A stretch of DNA of 64,000 nt from an uncultured Elusimicrobiales bacterium (GCA_910576915.1 CAJTJT010000002.1:148169-212168); one strand, 5' to 3'. Positions 24,765-33,862 are shown, numbered from the stretch's first letter. Notes: generated by a model from the sequence alone, not told the origin. Numbers and translations: made by a program.

Positions 24765-26252
24765 TTAAATAATGCTTTCAATTATCTTTTTGCCTTCTTT
24801 GATGAGCGCGGCGGGCAGTTTTTCGTCCATTGCTTCCGCGTACATACGAATCAGGCGTTCGGTGCCGGACGGGCGAATCGCCAGCCAGCTGCCGCCTTTT
24901 AAAATAAACTTGAATCCGTCGGTGGAGTCGATTCTCCACACGGACGTCTTGTTAATGGAAAGCGGCGGACGGATGTCTAACCGTTCCATAATGCGGTTGA
25001 TTTCCGTTTCCGTTTTGGGCATGCTGACCTTTTGGTCAAACAGCTGTTTGTACTTTTTATAGAAATCTTTTTTAATCTGCTTGAGCGTTTTGCCTTCCGT
25101 CGCCAGCATATCGACGACGAGCAAGCACGCCAAGAGGCCGTCTTTGTCCGGAATATGGTTGGCTACGGCGAGGCCGCCCGATTCTTCCATACCCATAATG
25201 TATTGGCCCGTAATCATGAGTTCGGTGATGTATTTAAAACCCACGGGCGTTTCGCGCAGCATAAGTCCGTTTGCTTTGGCCACCTGGTCGATGAGGTTGG
25301 AAGTGATGACGCTTCTGCAAACGCGGCCTTTGATTTTTTTGTTGCGCACCAAATGGTCCAAAATCATGGGCGCGATTTCGTTGGGGGACACCCAGTTGCC
25401 TTCGGCGTCGATAATACCGAATTTGTCGCAGTCCGGGTTGCAGGCGATGCCCAGGTGCATTTTTTTGGACGTAACCAGTTTTTTCAGTTCCGCCAAACTC
25501 ACCGGGCCCGCGTTGGGCACCACGCCGCCGAAAAGAACATCGTCGCCTTCGTGGATTCCTTCCACGATAACGCCGAATTTTTCCAGAAAATCCCTAAAAT
25601 AGTTTTTAGCCGTGCCGAACAGCGGGTCTACGGCGATTTTGAGTTTCGATTTCTTCAGCGCTTTTACGTTAATCATCTGTTCCAGGCGCGCCATATACCC
25701 TTTGCGTAAATCTTTGGTGATGGTGACGGCGGCGTTTAAGTAGCCGAATTCCGTAGAAGACGCTTTTAAAATTTGGGCGGAGGGGGAGGGAATGCGTTTT
25801 TCGATGTCCTCCATAATTTCGTTGTTGGCGATACCGCCATAATACGAAATCCATTTTACGCCGTTAACGTAGTATTCGGCTTCGCTGCCGGTTACTACCA
25901 CCGCGCCGACGGCGCATTCGTTCAAAACGGCCCATTCGGCCACCGGGGTGGGAAGGGGAAATTCCGCCATGCGGACGGTTATGCCGCTTTGCACAAGGGC
26001 GTTGGCGGCTACGTACGCAAGCTGTTTGGAGGGGAAACGCGTATCAAACCCCACGAAAACGAGGGGTTTTTTCGGTTTTTTGCCCTGTTCCGCACAATGT
26101 TTGCGGTACCCGGTACCTTCAAATCCATAGAAAGGATGTTCCAACACGTGTTCGGAAATCCCGTAAGCGAGGCGCTGTACGGACTGGGCGGTCAGCCCGT
26201 CCGCGGTAACGGCACGGAAGCCGGCGGTGCTAAATTTAATATCTTCACTCAT
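24765..26252 (-). CDS. Atypical alpha-D-phosphohexomutase (phosphomannomutase/phosphoglucomutase family)
   Basis: Enzyme of the family that moves phosphate between C1 and C6 of hexoses via a phosphoserine. 495 residues. The phosphoserine loop, usually TASHNP, reads TGSEAE (in VVVTGSEAEYYVNGVKW near residue 120), keeping the Ser but not the His-Asn-Pro. The metal loop, usually DGDADR, reads NPDCDK, with the first Asp changed to Asn. The sugar loop GMEESGG and phosphate loop RPSGTE are intact. The substrate may be unusual, or the metal bound differently. A TATAAT lies 9 bases upstream of ATG with no ribosome site. Confidence 0.8.
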   Translation of the reverse strand: MSEDIKFSTAGFRAVTADGLTAQSVQRLAYGISEHVLEHPFYGFEGTGYRKHCAEQGKKPKKPLVFVGFDTRFPSKQLAYVAANALVQSGITVRMAEFPLPTPVAEWAVLNECAVGAVVVTGSEAEYYVNGVKWISYYGGIANNEIMEDIEKRIPSPSAQILKASSTEFGYLNAAVTITKDLRKGYMARLEQMINVKALKKSKLKIAVDPLFGTAKNYFRDFLEKFGVIVEGIHEGDDVLFGGVVPNAGPVSLAELKKLVTSKKMHLGIACNPDCDKFGIIDAEGNWVSPNEIAPMILDHLVRNKKIKGRVCRSVITSNLIDQVAKANGLMLRETPVGFKYITELMITGQYIMGMEESGGLAVANHIPDKDGLLACLLVVDMLATEGKTLKQIKKDFYKKYKQLFDQKVSMPKTETEINRIMERLDIRPPLSINKTSVWRIDSTDGFKFILKGGSWLAIRPSGTERLIRMYAEAMDEKLPAALIKEGKKIIESII

Positions 26253-26398
26253 CGTGCCAGTATTATACTAAAAAAGAGCGATTTTTTCACCCCCGCAATA
26301 AGGGTTATTTAAAATAAGTGCGCGCGCGGGCGCGTACGGTAGGATTAAATGCCATAAAATGATAGAATAAGTACAAGACCCATTATAAGGATGAACGC

Positions 26399-27421
26399 AT
26401 GAATTTTGAATACGTAAAACAATACATTAAAGACGCCGGCCTGCCCAACTTCCGCATCGCGCAGGTGCAGGACGCGGTTTTTAAACGCGGCATTTCGTCG
26501 TGGGAAGAAGCTTCTTCCCTGCCGGCCGATTTGCGCGCCAAGCTGGCCGAAGAACGGCCGATTTTGTCTTTTAAAGTAAGCAAAATCATCTGCTCGCAGG
26601 AAGACAAAGTGGCCAAGGCGCTTTTAACGCTTAAAGACGGACTTCAAATCGAAACCGTTTTGCTAAAACCGCAGGATACGTGGAGCGTCTGCGTTTCTAG
26701 CCAGGTGGGGTGCCCGCTTCGCTGCGCGTTTTGCAGCACGGGCAAAATGGGTTTTAAGCGCGATTTGACGCAAGAGGAAATCACCGACCAGGTGCTGATG
26801 TGGTACCAGTACGTACGCAAAGAAAAACTGGGCGAACGCATTTCCAGCGTGGTGTTTATGGGCATGGGGGAACCGCTCCTCAATTATTTAAACGTCGTCA
26901 AAGCGGCGCGGGATTTGTCCCGCCCGGACCAGCTGAATATCGGCGCGCGGCATATTTCCGTTTCTACCTCGGGCATTGCGGATAAACTGCATAAACTGGC
27001 CGTGGATTTGCCGCAGGCTAACCTGGCCGTTTCTTTGCACAATGCCGACAATGCCGAACGCAGCAAAATCATGCCCGTCAACCGCCGCTACGATTTGGAC
27101 GATCTCAAAAAAGCGTTGGAAGAATACATCGCCATGACGGGCCGCCAGGTGTTTTTGGAATACTCGGTGATTGAAAACGTAAACAGCCGCCCGGAACATA
27201 TCCGCAAGCTGGCGGATTGGATTTATTCCGTGAAAGACAATTACTTGCTGCACGTCAATTTAATCGCGTGCAACCTGGGCCGCGGCGAGAAAACCAGCGA
27301 CCGCGTCGTAAAAGATTTTGCCGCCGGGCTCAAAGGGATGGGTATCGGCGTAACTATTCGCAAAAGTATGGGCAACGACATTCTGGCCGCGTGCGGCCAG
27401 CTGGCTTCCCAAAAAAGATAG
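26399..27421 (+). CDS. rlmN: Dual-specificity rRNA/tRNA adenine C2-methyltransferase
   Basis: Radical SAM methylase acting on A2503 of 23S rRNA and A37 of some tRNAs. The cluster motif CPLRCAFC is near residue 104, GMGEPLLN near 162 and STSGIAD near 185. The methyl-accepting cysteine pair is formed by the C-terminal Cys in LAACGQL near residue 333 and a Cys in the core. 340 residues, typical of RlmN. The AAGGATG site precedes ATG. The lipoprotein and ComB-QueC genes follow closely, so they form an operon. Confidence 0.93.
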   Translation: MNFEYVKQYIKDAGLPNFRIAQVQDAVFKRGISSWEEASSLPADLRAKLAEERPILSFKVSKIICSQEDKVAKALLTLKDGLQIETVLLKPQDTWSVCVSSQVGCPLRCAFCSTGKMGFKRDLTQEEITDQVLMWYQYVRKEKLGERISSVVFMGMGEPLLNYLNVVKAARDLSRPDQLNIGARHISVSTSGIADKLHKLAVDLPQANLAVSLHNADNAERSKIMPVNRRYDLDDLKKALEEYIAMTGRQVFLEYSVIENVNSRPEHIRKLADWIYSVKDNYLLHVNLIACNLGRGEKTSDRVVKDFAAGLKGMGIGVTIRKSMGNDILAACGQLASQKR

Positions 27422-27429
27422 GAGGGGAC

Positions 27430-27867
27430 ATGAAAAAATTATGGATTTTAACCGCGTGCTGTGCGCTTTTTTCGGCGTGCGCGACGCTGGACCAAACCAA
27501 TGTGGACTGGATCCCGATAGGGCCCGATTTCCCGGCCACCAAAGCTAAAGACGTGGAAATTATTTCCGGCCGGGAAGACGTTACCCGCCCGTACGGCAAC
27601 CTGGGGCTCTTACGCATTAAAAATTTAAAGCCGGACCGCGACACCCTGCTGATGGGCATTGAAAAAGGCCGCAAAATCGCCGCGTCCAAAGGGGCGGACG
27701 CCATTCAAATCGGCCAGTACAACAGCGCCGAAGACGGCGCGACCGACCCGCGCGTAACGCTTATCATCTACGCCATCAAATACGTGGACAAATTAAGCGA
27801 AGCCGATGAAAAAGCCATCGAAGATTTTAAAGTGTTGGGGATTTTAAATGAACGTACTAATCGCTAG
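27430..27867 (+). CDS. Small lipoprotein
   Basis: A 145-residue lipoprotein: signal peptide with lipobox LFSAC (cleavage before Cys19). The mature part has a TKAKDVEIISGRED and GRKIAASKGADAIQIGQY pattern, like many small outer-membrane or periplasmic lipoproteins of unknown role whose fold contains a YbjQ-like motif. The ATG at 27430 follows AGGAGGGG by 5 bases; a much longer upstream frame is out-of-context. It overlaps the next gene by 20 bases. Confidence 0.75.
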   Translation: MKKLWILTACCALFSACATLDQTNVDWIPIGPDFPATKAKDVEIISGREDVTRPYGNLGLLRIKNLKPDRDTLLMGIEKGRKIAASKGADAIQIGQYNSAEDGATDPRVTLIIYAIKYVDKLSEADEKAIEDFKVLGILNERTNR

Positions 27868-29797
27868 AAGCAAGGAAGAATGTTCCTCCTGGACGGACGT
27901 GGCCGTAGTCATTGACGTCCTTCGCGGCGCCACTACCGCGTGCGCGCTGTTGGAACGCGGCAAGCGGGACGTACTCCTGTTTAACGCCGCGCAGCAAGCG
28001 GACGCTTTTTTGGCACACCATGCCGATTTTGAAGCGTTTTCCGATGAGCCTCTTTCCTCCGCCCATGCGGACAATTCGCCTTATTTGGCCTCTAAATCCG
28101 CCGCCCGCCAGCCGGGGCTTTTGCTGGCTTCGGCCGGATGTAAAGCGGCGTGGAACGTACGCCGCGCCGGTGTGGTATTGTTAGGCGGTTTCTGCAATTT
28201 TTACGCGCTGGCCGAAACGCTTACTTCCCAGCCCAAAGACGTCTTGTTAATTCCCGCCGCGTTGTTCGGCCCGGGGAACGAAGAAGAAGATTTGCTCTGC
28301 GCCGAAGCGCTTAAAGATTTTATCCAGGGCGTCGGCACGCCGGAGCGCGCGCTGGGCGAGTTCGGCAATACGATGCGCCTGAAAGAATTTCATGCAAACG
28401 GCCCCAAAACGGCGGATAAAGATTCCCGGCTGGCGTTTAAAATAAACGGCCTGCCCGTGGTGCCGCAGGTTACGTTTGCCGAAGACGGCGCGTTTGCCGT
28501 CTGCCATCCGTACGGTTCTCCCGCGCATTGGCTGGAAGTGACAAAACCCGCTGCGCCGCAAGCGCCCGCGGCGGAGCCGGCCGAAGCCCCGGTGCAACCC
28601 GCCGCCGTGCAGGAAGAAACGCCCGCGCAGGAAACTGCCCCGGTGCAAGAAGCGGCGGTGAAAACCTCTTCGCTTAAAAGTTTGTTCGGCGGGCTGGCAA
28701 AGTCCGTCAAAGAAGAAGCGCTCTCTTTAAAAGAAAAAGCCGCCGAAGCGGCCGCCGACCCGAAAGCGGCGGAAGCCAAATCCAAATTAAAAGGCTTTTT
28801 CTCCGATATTGTGCGCTCGGTAAAAGAAGAAAAGAAAGAGCTGGAAGAATCCCTTTTCCAGGGTGCTCCGCGCCAGCCGTCCGAAGAGCGTTCCTATACG
28901 CTAAACAGCGACGACCCGTTCGACGCGCTGATGAAGCAGTCCTCCGCACAGGCGGACGCTCCCGCGCAAGAAGCTGTTTCCCCGGCCAAACCCGCCGCGC
29001 CGCAGCAAGAAACGCCCGCGCGGGAAGAAGCGGTACAACCCGCCGAGCCGCAGGCTGTGGAATCCGTTACCCTGCCGGGCGAAGTGACGTTTTCGGGCAA
29101 AGCCGCCGGGTTTGCAGAAACCAAGAAAAAGAAAAAAGCCATCGTACTGTTTTCGGGCGGACTTGATTCCACCACGTGCTTATACTGGGCCCTGGAACAC
29201 GGTTACGAGTGCGAAGCGCTGACCGTTTCCTACGGCCAGCGGCACGACCGCGAAGTACTGGCCGCGCAGATGATTGCGCGCAATTTAGGCGTAAAACACC
29301 ATTTGATTACGCTCAACTTGCCGTGGCTTGTTTCCAGTTCGCTCGTGGATAAAAACCAGCAAATTCCCGACGTGGCGTTGGAAGACATCCCCAAAGAGGG
29401 CATTCCGTCCACCTACGTTCCGGGCCGGAATTTGATGTTCCTGTCGATTGCCGGGTCCTTGTTGGATTCCATCGGCGCGGATGCGATTATCGCCGGGCCG
29501 AACGCCATTGATTTTTCCGGCTACCCGGATTGTACGCCCGCGTTCTTTAAAGCGGCGGCCGACGCGCTTAACCGCGGTACCAAAATGGGCGTGACGGAAG
29601 GAATTGAAGTGCTCGCGCCGCTGATGCGTTTATCCAAAACGCAAATCGTGCAGCTGGCGGCCAAACTCAAAGTGCCGTTCGAACTGACGTGGAGCTGCTA
29701 CGCGGGCGGTAAAAAACCGTGCGGACATTGTGATTCCTGCAAACTCCGCGCCAAAGGGTTTGAAGAAGCCGGCGTGCGCGATACCTCGCTTGATTAA
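27848..29797 (+). CDS. queC: ComB-like/QueC fusion (7-cyano-7-deazaguanine synthase)
   Basis: A 649-residue chain. Residues 1-230 resemble 2-phosphosulfolactate phosphatase ComB (VVIDVLRGATTACALLERG, then ADNSP and LLLASAGCKAAW). Residues 235-430 form an Ala/Pro/Glu-rich linker holding two amphipathic segments (SLKSLFGGLAKSVKEEA and KLKGFFSDIVRSVKEEKK). Residues 433-649 are complete QueC, which makes preQ0 for queuosine: PP-loop LFSGGLDSTT, VPGRNLMFLSIAG, and zinc site C-x8-CGHCDSC. The reading frame is continuous. This fusion is not one I know; the ComB domain may be degenerate (GGFCNF where NGT is usual). ATG at 27848, overlapping the lipoprotein gene. Confidence 0.82.
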   Translation: MNVLIARSKEECSSWTDVAVVIDVLRGATTACALLERGKRDVLLFNAAQQADAFLAHHADFEAFSDEPLSSAHADNSPYLASKSAARQPGLLLASAGCKAAWNVRRAGVVLLGGFCNFYALAETLTSQPKDVLLIPAALFGPGNEEEDLLCAEALKDFIQGVGTPERALGEFGNTMRLKEFHANGPKTADKDSRLAFKINGLPVVPQVTFAEDGAFAVCHPYGSPAHWLEVTKPAAPQAPAAEPAEAPVQPAAVQEETPAQETAPVQEAAVKTSSLKSLFGGLAKSVKEEALSLKEKAAEAAADPKAAEAKSKLKGFFSDIVRSVKEEKKELEESLFQGAPRQPSEERSYTLNSDDPFDALMKQSSAQADAPAQEAVSPAKPAAPQQETPAREEAVQPAEPQAVESVTLPGEVTFSGKAAGFAETKKKKKAIVLFSGGLDSTTCLYWALEHGYECEALTVSYGQRHDREVLAAQMIARNLGVKHHLITLNLPWLVSSSLVDKNQQIPDVALEDIPKEGIPSTYVPGRNLMFLSIAGSLLDSIGADAIIAGPNAIDFSGYPDCTPAFFKAAADALNRGTKMGVTEGIEVLAPLMRLSKTQIVQLAAKLKVPFELTWSCYAGGKKPCGHCDSCKLRAKGFEEAGVRDTSLD

Positions 29798-29806
29798 GGA
29801 GCGTTT

Positions 29807-30337
29807 ATGAAGAAAGTATTTTTGATGTTTGCCATATTCTTCTTTTCCTTAGCGGCTTTTGCCAAGGCGGAAAAAGCGGATAATTTCGTGGAAGCGGGTG
29901 CGCCCGCCGAGTGTAATCTGCCCGTAGAAGCGGCGACAGTAAAATCCGCGCCGCAAGCTCCGGCGGAAACGCAAAAAACACTGACCCCGGCGGAGCAGAA
30001 AAAGCTGTTTAAAGCGCGCCGGAAACTCATCAAAAAACTGGTCAAAGCGTACCGCAAAGCGCCGGAAGCGGAAAAACCCGCTATTAAAGCCCAGCTGGCG
30101 GAAGTGGTTTCGCAGGGGGTGGACGCGGGTATCAGCTATGTAAAGGGCCGTATCGCCGCCGAACGCGCCAATTTGGATAATTGGGAAGCGAAGGTAAAAG
30201 CCGAAGAAGCCGACCTGCCCGCCGTCAAAGCGCAGCGGGTGGAAGATTTGCTGTCCGGCGAAGCCAAACGCAAACACAAAGCCGCCAAAAAAGCGTGGAA
30301 GAAACAAATGAAGGAAGCTAAACGCCACATGCGTTAA
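29807..30337 (+). CDS. Exported highly charged helical protein
   Basis: A 176-residue protein with a signal peptide (FAIFFFSLAAFAKA). The mature part is Lys/Ala/Glu-rich and predicted helical, ending in a strongly basic segment (KRKHKAAKKAWKKQMKEAKR). One Cys (AECNLP) lies in the N-terminal part. Function unknown; a DNA- or envelope-binding role would fit the charge. It is 9 bases after the queC fusion, so in the same operon, followed by a terminator. Confidence 0.65.
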   Translation: MKKVFLMFAIFFFSLAAFAKAEKADNFVEAGAPAECNLPVEAATVKSAPQAPAETQKTLTPAEQKKLFKARRKLIKKLVKAYRKAPEAEKPAIKAQLAEVVSQGVDAGISYVKGRIAAERANLDNWEAKVKAEEADLPAVKAQRVEDLLSGEAKRKHKAAKKAWKKQMKEAKRHMR

Positions 30338-30359
30338 TTGTCGGCCTGCTTTACATGAT

Positions 30360-30395
30360 AACGCGCTCCGGGTATTTCCCCGGGGCGCGTTTTTG
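30360..30395 (+). terminator. Rho-independent terminator
   Basis: The stem aacgcgctccggg with its near complement is followed by a T run. Confidence 0.9.
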
Positions 30396-30410
30396 TTTCT
30401 GCGGAAGAGG

Positions 30411-30438
30411 TTGACCCGTTTTTTTTTTTTGATATTAT
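30411..30438 (+). promoter_or_regulatory. T12-spacer pilin promoter, copy 3
   Basis: TTGACC (30411-30416), CG, twelve T (30419-30430), GA, TATTAT (30433-30438). 16-base spacer. Confidence 0.8.
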
Positions 30439-30467
30439 GGGGATAATTCTAATAGGGGGAATGTCCC

Positions 30468-31004
30468 ATGTATCAAAAGCGCGGTTTTACGTTGATAGAA
30501 CTTTTAGTCGTTGTGTTAATCATCGGTATTTTATCGGCGGTGGCACTGCCGCAGTATCAGGTGGCCGTGGAAAAAGCGCGGTTGGCGCGCGTTATGAGTA
30601 ACGTTAAAACGATAAAAAACTCGGCGGAGCTGTATTACCTGGCGAACGGAAAATATGAAGACGATTTACGAGTAATGGATATCGGCGGTATCAGCGGATG
30701 CACGACTAAAACGGGCGGGCAAATACATTGTAGCGATGAATGGTATGACTGGAAATATACCAATACGGATGCCGGATGGGCTGCTATTGGGCACACGATG
30801 CCTTATGGCAAATATCGTACGGGCTTTCTAATTTATGGGGATTATAATTCCCAGTCGCCCGGAACATATGAATGCTGGGCCAAAACTTCCGACCCTGTGG
30901 CCGTGCGTGTATGTAAATCCTTTGGGGGTGTTAAACTCCGGGAAGACCGCTGCCGGCCCGTGGAGGCCAATATCGGCGCATGCACGGTATTTCGCCTTCC
31001 GTAA
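30468..31004 (+). CDS. Type IV pilin-like protein 3
   Basis: A 178-residue pilin, start MYQKRGFTLIELL, with a five-residue leader tail before the cleaved Gly-Phe bond. The helix VVVLIIGILSAVALPQYQ matches the other copies. The globular part is the most Cys-rich of the four: six Cys (GCTTK, IHCSD, YECWA, RVCKS, DRCRP, GACTV). Own T12 promoter and terminator; unlinked to any assembly genes here. Confidence 0.9.
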   Translation: MYQKRGFTLIELLVVVLIIGILSAVALPQYQVAVEKARLARVMSNVKTIKNSAELYYLANGKYEDDLRVMDIGGISGCTTKTGGQIHCSDEWYDWKYTNTDAGWAAIGHTMPYGKYRTGFLIYGDYNSQSPGTYECWAKTSDPVAVRVCKSFGGVKLREDRCRPVEANIGACTVFRLP

Positions 31005-31015
31005 TCTTGTACAAT

Positions 31016-31046
31016 TAAAAACCCCCGGATAACCAGGGGTTTTTTA
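31016..31046. terminator. Bidirectional terminator
   Basis: The stem aaaaacccc/ggggttttt with a ten-base loop lies between convergent genes. Confidence 0.8.
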
Positions 31047-31047
31047 A

Positions 31048-31458
31048 TTATTCAAATAAGTTGGAAGATTCTAATGCGTTTAAGGCTTTGGTGATGTCGT
31101 TCACCACCACAATCCACCGGCTGATATTGCCCGGCCCGGCCGCGCCGTAAATGCTGGTGATGTTGATGCCTTGGTCGAACAGAACGGCCCCGATGTCCCG
31201 CGCCAAACCCACGCGGTCATGCGCATCAATGCAGATGGCGTCTGTTTTTACGCTGGTAAACCCTGCTTTAGTCAGCGCGTGGCTGATTTCCTGGTCGTAC
31301 GGAACGGCCAGGCGTACGACGGCTGCGTCGTAGCGCACATCCTGCGAGATGGCAATCAAGCCCACATTATCGCGCACGAAAAGTTCGGCGAAGTTTTTTA
31401 GCGCGCCCGGTTCATTAATTAAAAATACGCTGTATTGCTTTACTACATTAATTGACAT
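31048..31458 (-). CDS. Stand-alone tandem ACT-domain protein
   Basis: A 136-residue protein with two ACT-like beta-alpha-beta repeats: residues 5-70 (YSVFLINEPGALKNFAELF, RLAVPYD) and 72-134 (VKTDAICIDAHDRVGLARD, GAAGPGNISRWIVVV). ACT domains bind amino acids as regulators. It has no enzymatic part. An aspartokinase gene lacking ACT domains lies 4.4 kb away (35871), so a trans-acting regulatory subunit is conceivable but unproven. AAGGGG upstream of ATG. Confidence 0.75.
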   Translation of the reverse strand: MSINVVKQYSVFLINEPGALKNFAELFVRDNVGLIAISQDVRYDAAVVRLAVPYDQEISHALTKAGFTSVKTDAICIDAHDRVGLARDIGAVLFDQGINITSIYGAAGPGNISRWIVVVNDITKALNALESSNLFE

Positions 31459-31512
31459 GCAAACCCCTTGTACTGCGTATTAATATCTCTTTTTTTCATT
31501 ATATCAAACCTG

Positions 31513-31552
31513 CAAAAAAAACGGAACGGTTTTATATGAAAATCCGTTCCGC
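31513..31552 (-). terminator. Terminator of the suhB operon
   Basis: On the minus strand the hairpin cggaacgg/ccgttccg is followed by eight T. Confidence 0.88.
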
Positions 31553-31580
31553 TTGTGCCCGACGTAAAAACGATTTAAAA

Positions 31581-32375
31581 TCAGCGGCTTTCCGGCTCCG
31601 TCCTGCGGATGATTTTAAGCATTTGCGCGTGTATTTTGCCGTTGCTTGCAAGAAGCGTTTTTCCGTAATCCTGGATGCGTTTAAATTTTTTGCCGTCAAA
31701 CCCGGTTACTTTGCCGCCCGCTTCCTGCAAAATCAGAATCCCGGCCGACACATCCCACGGGTTTAAAGCGTCTTCCCAGTAACCGTCGGCGCGTCCGGCG
31801 GCCAGCCAGCATAAATCAAGCGCGGCCGAACCCAGGCGGCGCACGTCGTGCGACGCGTTTAAAAAACCTTCAAAACGTTTGAGTAAGGCGGGCATACGCT
31901 CGAAACGGTCGTACGGGAACCCGGTTATCAGCAGGGAGCCCGACAGGTTGGATACGCCGGAAACGTGTATTTTTTTGCCGTTTAGCGTGGCCCCTTTACC
32001 TTTTTGGGCCAAAAATGTTTCGCCCGTAACGGCGTTTTTTACGCCGCCCAGCACGGGTTCGTTTTTATAAAAAAGCGCGATAGACGTACTGCACTGCGGG
32101 AAGGTGTGGGCGAAGTTGGTGGTGCCGTCAATCGGGTCCACCACCCAGGTAAAATCGGAGCCTGTGTTTTTAAGGCCGTTTTCTTCGGCCAGGTAGTCGT
32201 GCTGCGGGAAATTTTTGCGGATGACGGACAGTACCGCTTTTTGGGCGGCAACATCCGCCGCGGTTACCAAATTGGCTTTGCCTTTCAGTTCGTAACCCAC
32301 TTTGCCGAATTTGGCGCGCACCACTTTGGCGGCAGCTTCTAAGGCTTGTTGCAGGACGGCAAATTCTTTTTTCAT
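31581..32375 (-). CDS. suhB: Inositol-monophosphatase-family phosphatase
   Basis: Mg-dependent phosphatase of the IMPase superfamily. Motifs: Glu in YLAEENGL near residue 65 and the metal site VVDPIDGTTNFAH near residue 86. The third-metal Asp is in the ALNPWDVSAGILIL segment near residue 207. 264 residues. The SuhB type is the closest bacterial match; substrates may be inositol-1-phosphate or sugar phosphates. Its ATG overlaps the stop of the upstream nuclease gene by 4 bases (ATGA), so translation is coupled. Confidence 0.85.
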   Translation of the reverse strand: MKKEFAVLQQALEAAAKVVRAKFGKVGYELKGKANLVTAADVAAQKAVLSVIRKNFPQHDYLAEENGLKNTGSDFTWVVDPIDGTTNFAHTFPQCSTSIALFYKNEPVLGGVKNAVTGETFLAQKGKGATLNGKKIHVSGVSNLSGSLLITGFPYDRFERMPALLKRFEGFLNASHDVRRLGSAALDLCWLAAGRADGYWEDALNPWDVSAGILILQEAGGKVTGFDGKKFKRIQDYGKTLLASNGKIHAQMLKIIRRTEPESR

Positions 32376-33862
32376 TTTTTAAGATTTAATACTTCGGCGG
32401 CTTTAAGTTTGTTCTCTAGGTCCAGCATGGCTTTGCAGTCGTCTTCGTTGTACATGAGCACTTTGTTTAACAGCTCGTCGTTGCCGGTTTTCAGCCAGCT
32501 TGTAAAGTAGACCATGCTGTCCATCGCGCCGCAGTCGTCCTGCCGCCAGTTGAACCCGAAGGCGGGCGCGGCGGCTTTTAACGAAAAGCTCGGCGCGGGC
32601 AGATAGAAAGCCTTGTTGACGGCTACTTTTAAGTCGTAACAGATACTGCAAAGGGCTTTTAGTTTGGCAGAGTCCTGCGGGTTTTTGTCCGCCAGGTTTT
32701 TCATTTTTTTAACTTCGTATTCCGTCCAGTGGTAGAGGGCGGTGTCGTTAAAATCTTTGATGTAATCGTAAAATTGTTCAAAAATTTTGATTTCTTCTTC
32801 CGGCGTTTTGGCTACAAAACTGACGTATTTGTCTTCTTCTTTATCCCAAATGCCGATGAGGTAGACGAACGACACGTTATCTTTGGTAAACGTTTCCGTG
32901 GCTTCGAAATCGAAATACAAATTATATTTTTTCTGCGGCGGGGGGAAGTGGCCCGCTTCGCGCAGGATGGGTTTATTGTGCAAATACGCCTGCGCGTTGT
33001 AGTAGGAATCGGTGGCATGGGGTTCTTCCAAAATCCCTTGCAGTTTTTCCAGCCCCGCGTGCGCTACATCGTCGGTAGTGTGCATGCCGTTAATTTTTAG
33101 GCATTGGCGCATTTCGGTGTTCAGTCCGGGCAGCATGAGTAAATCTTTGGTTTGCGCCATTACTTTATTGGCGTATACGCGCCACGGCGCGCCGGCCGCT
33201 TTGGGCGGTTTGTGCGCTTCGGGCTTGGCTTGTCCGTCGCGGATGCTGCGCCAGTAGGCCAGTTCGCGGGCCAGGCGGTCCGCATGGTCCTGGTATTCCA
33301 CGGATATTTGACGGTCTTTTAAAAATACGCGCGCGGCTTCGGGCGTGTGCTTTTGCGTAACGCCCAAAATGCGGTTGAGCAGGCTGACCTGCAGCGCATA
33401 ATGTTCTTTTAAATCGTGTGCGCGCTTAAATTGGTAAATGCGGTAGTGATAGTTACCGAAGACGCTTTTGCCTTCGTTAAAACGTACGAGCAAGTTGACG
33501 CTTCCGTAAACGCTTTCGGGCAGGTTCCACAGCTGGGCGTTGGCGACGGCGGATTCCCCGCGCGCCATGGCGGCCAGGGTGTTTTTAAAACGTTCCGTTT
33601 CGTTGTCGCCCGATACAAAAACCACGCCCGGGAATTCTTTTTTTATCCATTCGTCGCGGACGCTGCGGTCCGTGCGGATTTTTAAATTTTCGTAGCGGTT
33701 GGCTTCGGGCACTGCTTCTTCGCGCGGCGCGTGAAAAGAGCACCACACGCTAAACGGGTCTTCCAAAAGCGTATACATCCGGGAGGCGTTAAAATCCTGC
33801 CTGCCGGGGGTGCGGCCGTCCGAAAGGGTATTAAATAAGGTTTGAAGGTCTTGCTCTGTCAT
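32372..33862 (-). CDS. TM0106-family RecB-like / RNase H-fold nuclease
   Basis: A 496-residue putative nuclease. The N-terminal half has weak RecB-nuclease character (FNASRMYTLLEDPFSVWCSFHAP, WIKKEFPGVVFVSGD). The centre (residues 215-280) has a helix-hairpin-helix-like stretch (LLMLPGLNTEMRQCLKINGM). The C-terminal domain (residues 305-490) is a DEDD exonuclease of the YprB type: YFDFEATE, ALYHWTEYEV and YNEDDCKAMLDL supply the acidic residues. Similar proteins in other genomes are uncharacterised or CRISPR-linked; no CRISPR array is present here. On the minus strand a TAAAAT sits 8 bases before ATG with no ribosome site. Confidence 0.75.
   Translation of the reverse strand: MTEQDLQTLFNTLSDGRTPGRQDFNASRMYTLLEDPFSVWCSFHAPREEAVPEANRYENLKIRTDRSVRDEWIKKEFPGVVFVSGDNETERFKNTLAAMARGESAVANAQLWNLPESVYGSVNLLVRFNEGKSVFGNYHYRIYQFKRAHDLKEHYALQVSLLNRILGVTQKHTPEAARVFLKDRQISVEYQDHADRLARELAYWRSIRDGQAKPEAHKPPKAAGAPWRVYANKVMAQTKDLLMLPGLNTEMRQCLKINGMHTTDDVAHAGLEKLQGILEEPHATDSYYNAQAYLHNKPILREAGHFPPPQKKYNLYFDFEATETFTKDNVSFVYLIGIWDKEEDKYVSFVAKTPEEEIKIFEQFYDYIKDFNDTALYHWTEYEVKKMKNLADKNPQDSAKLKALCSICYDLKVAVNKAFYLPAPSFSLKAAAPAFGFNWRQDDCGAMDSMVYFTSWLKTGNDELLNKVLMYNEDDCKAMLDLENKLKAAEVLNLKK

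Noticed and set aside
20853..26252. Horizontally acquired island among the minus-strand genes
   Set aside because: All are ordinary housekeeping genes with codon use like their neighbours.
32372..33862. A Cas4 or CRISPR-linked nuclease
   Set aside because: No CRISPR array or cas gene is in the window, and the C-terminal DEDD domain fits the TM0106/YprB type.
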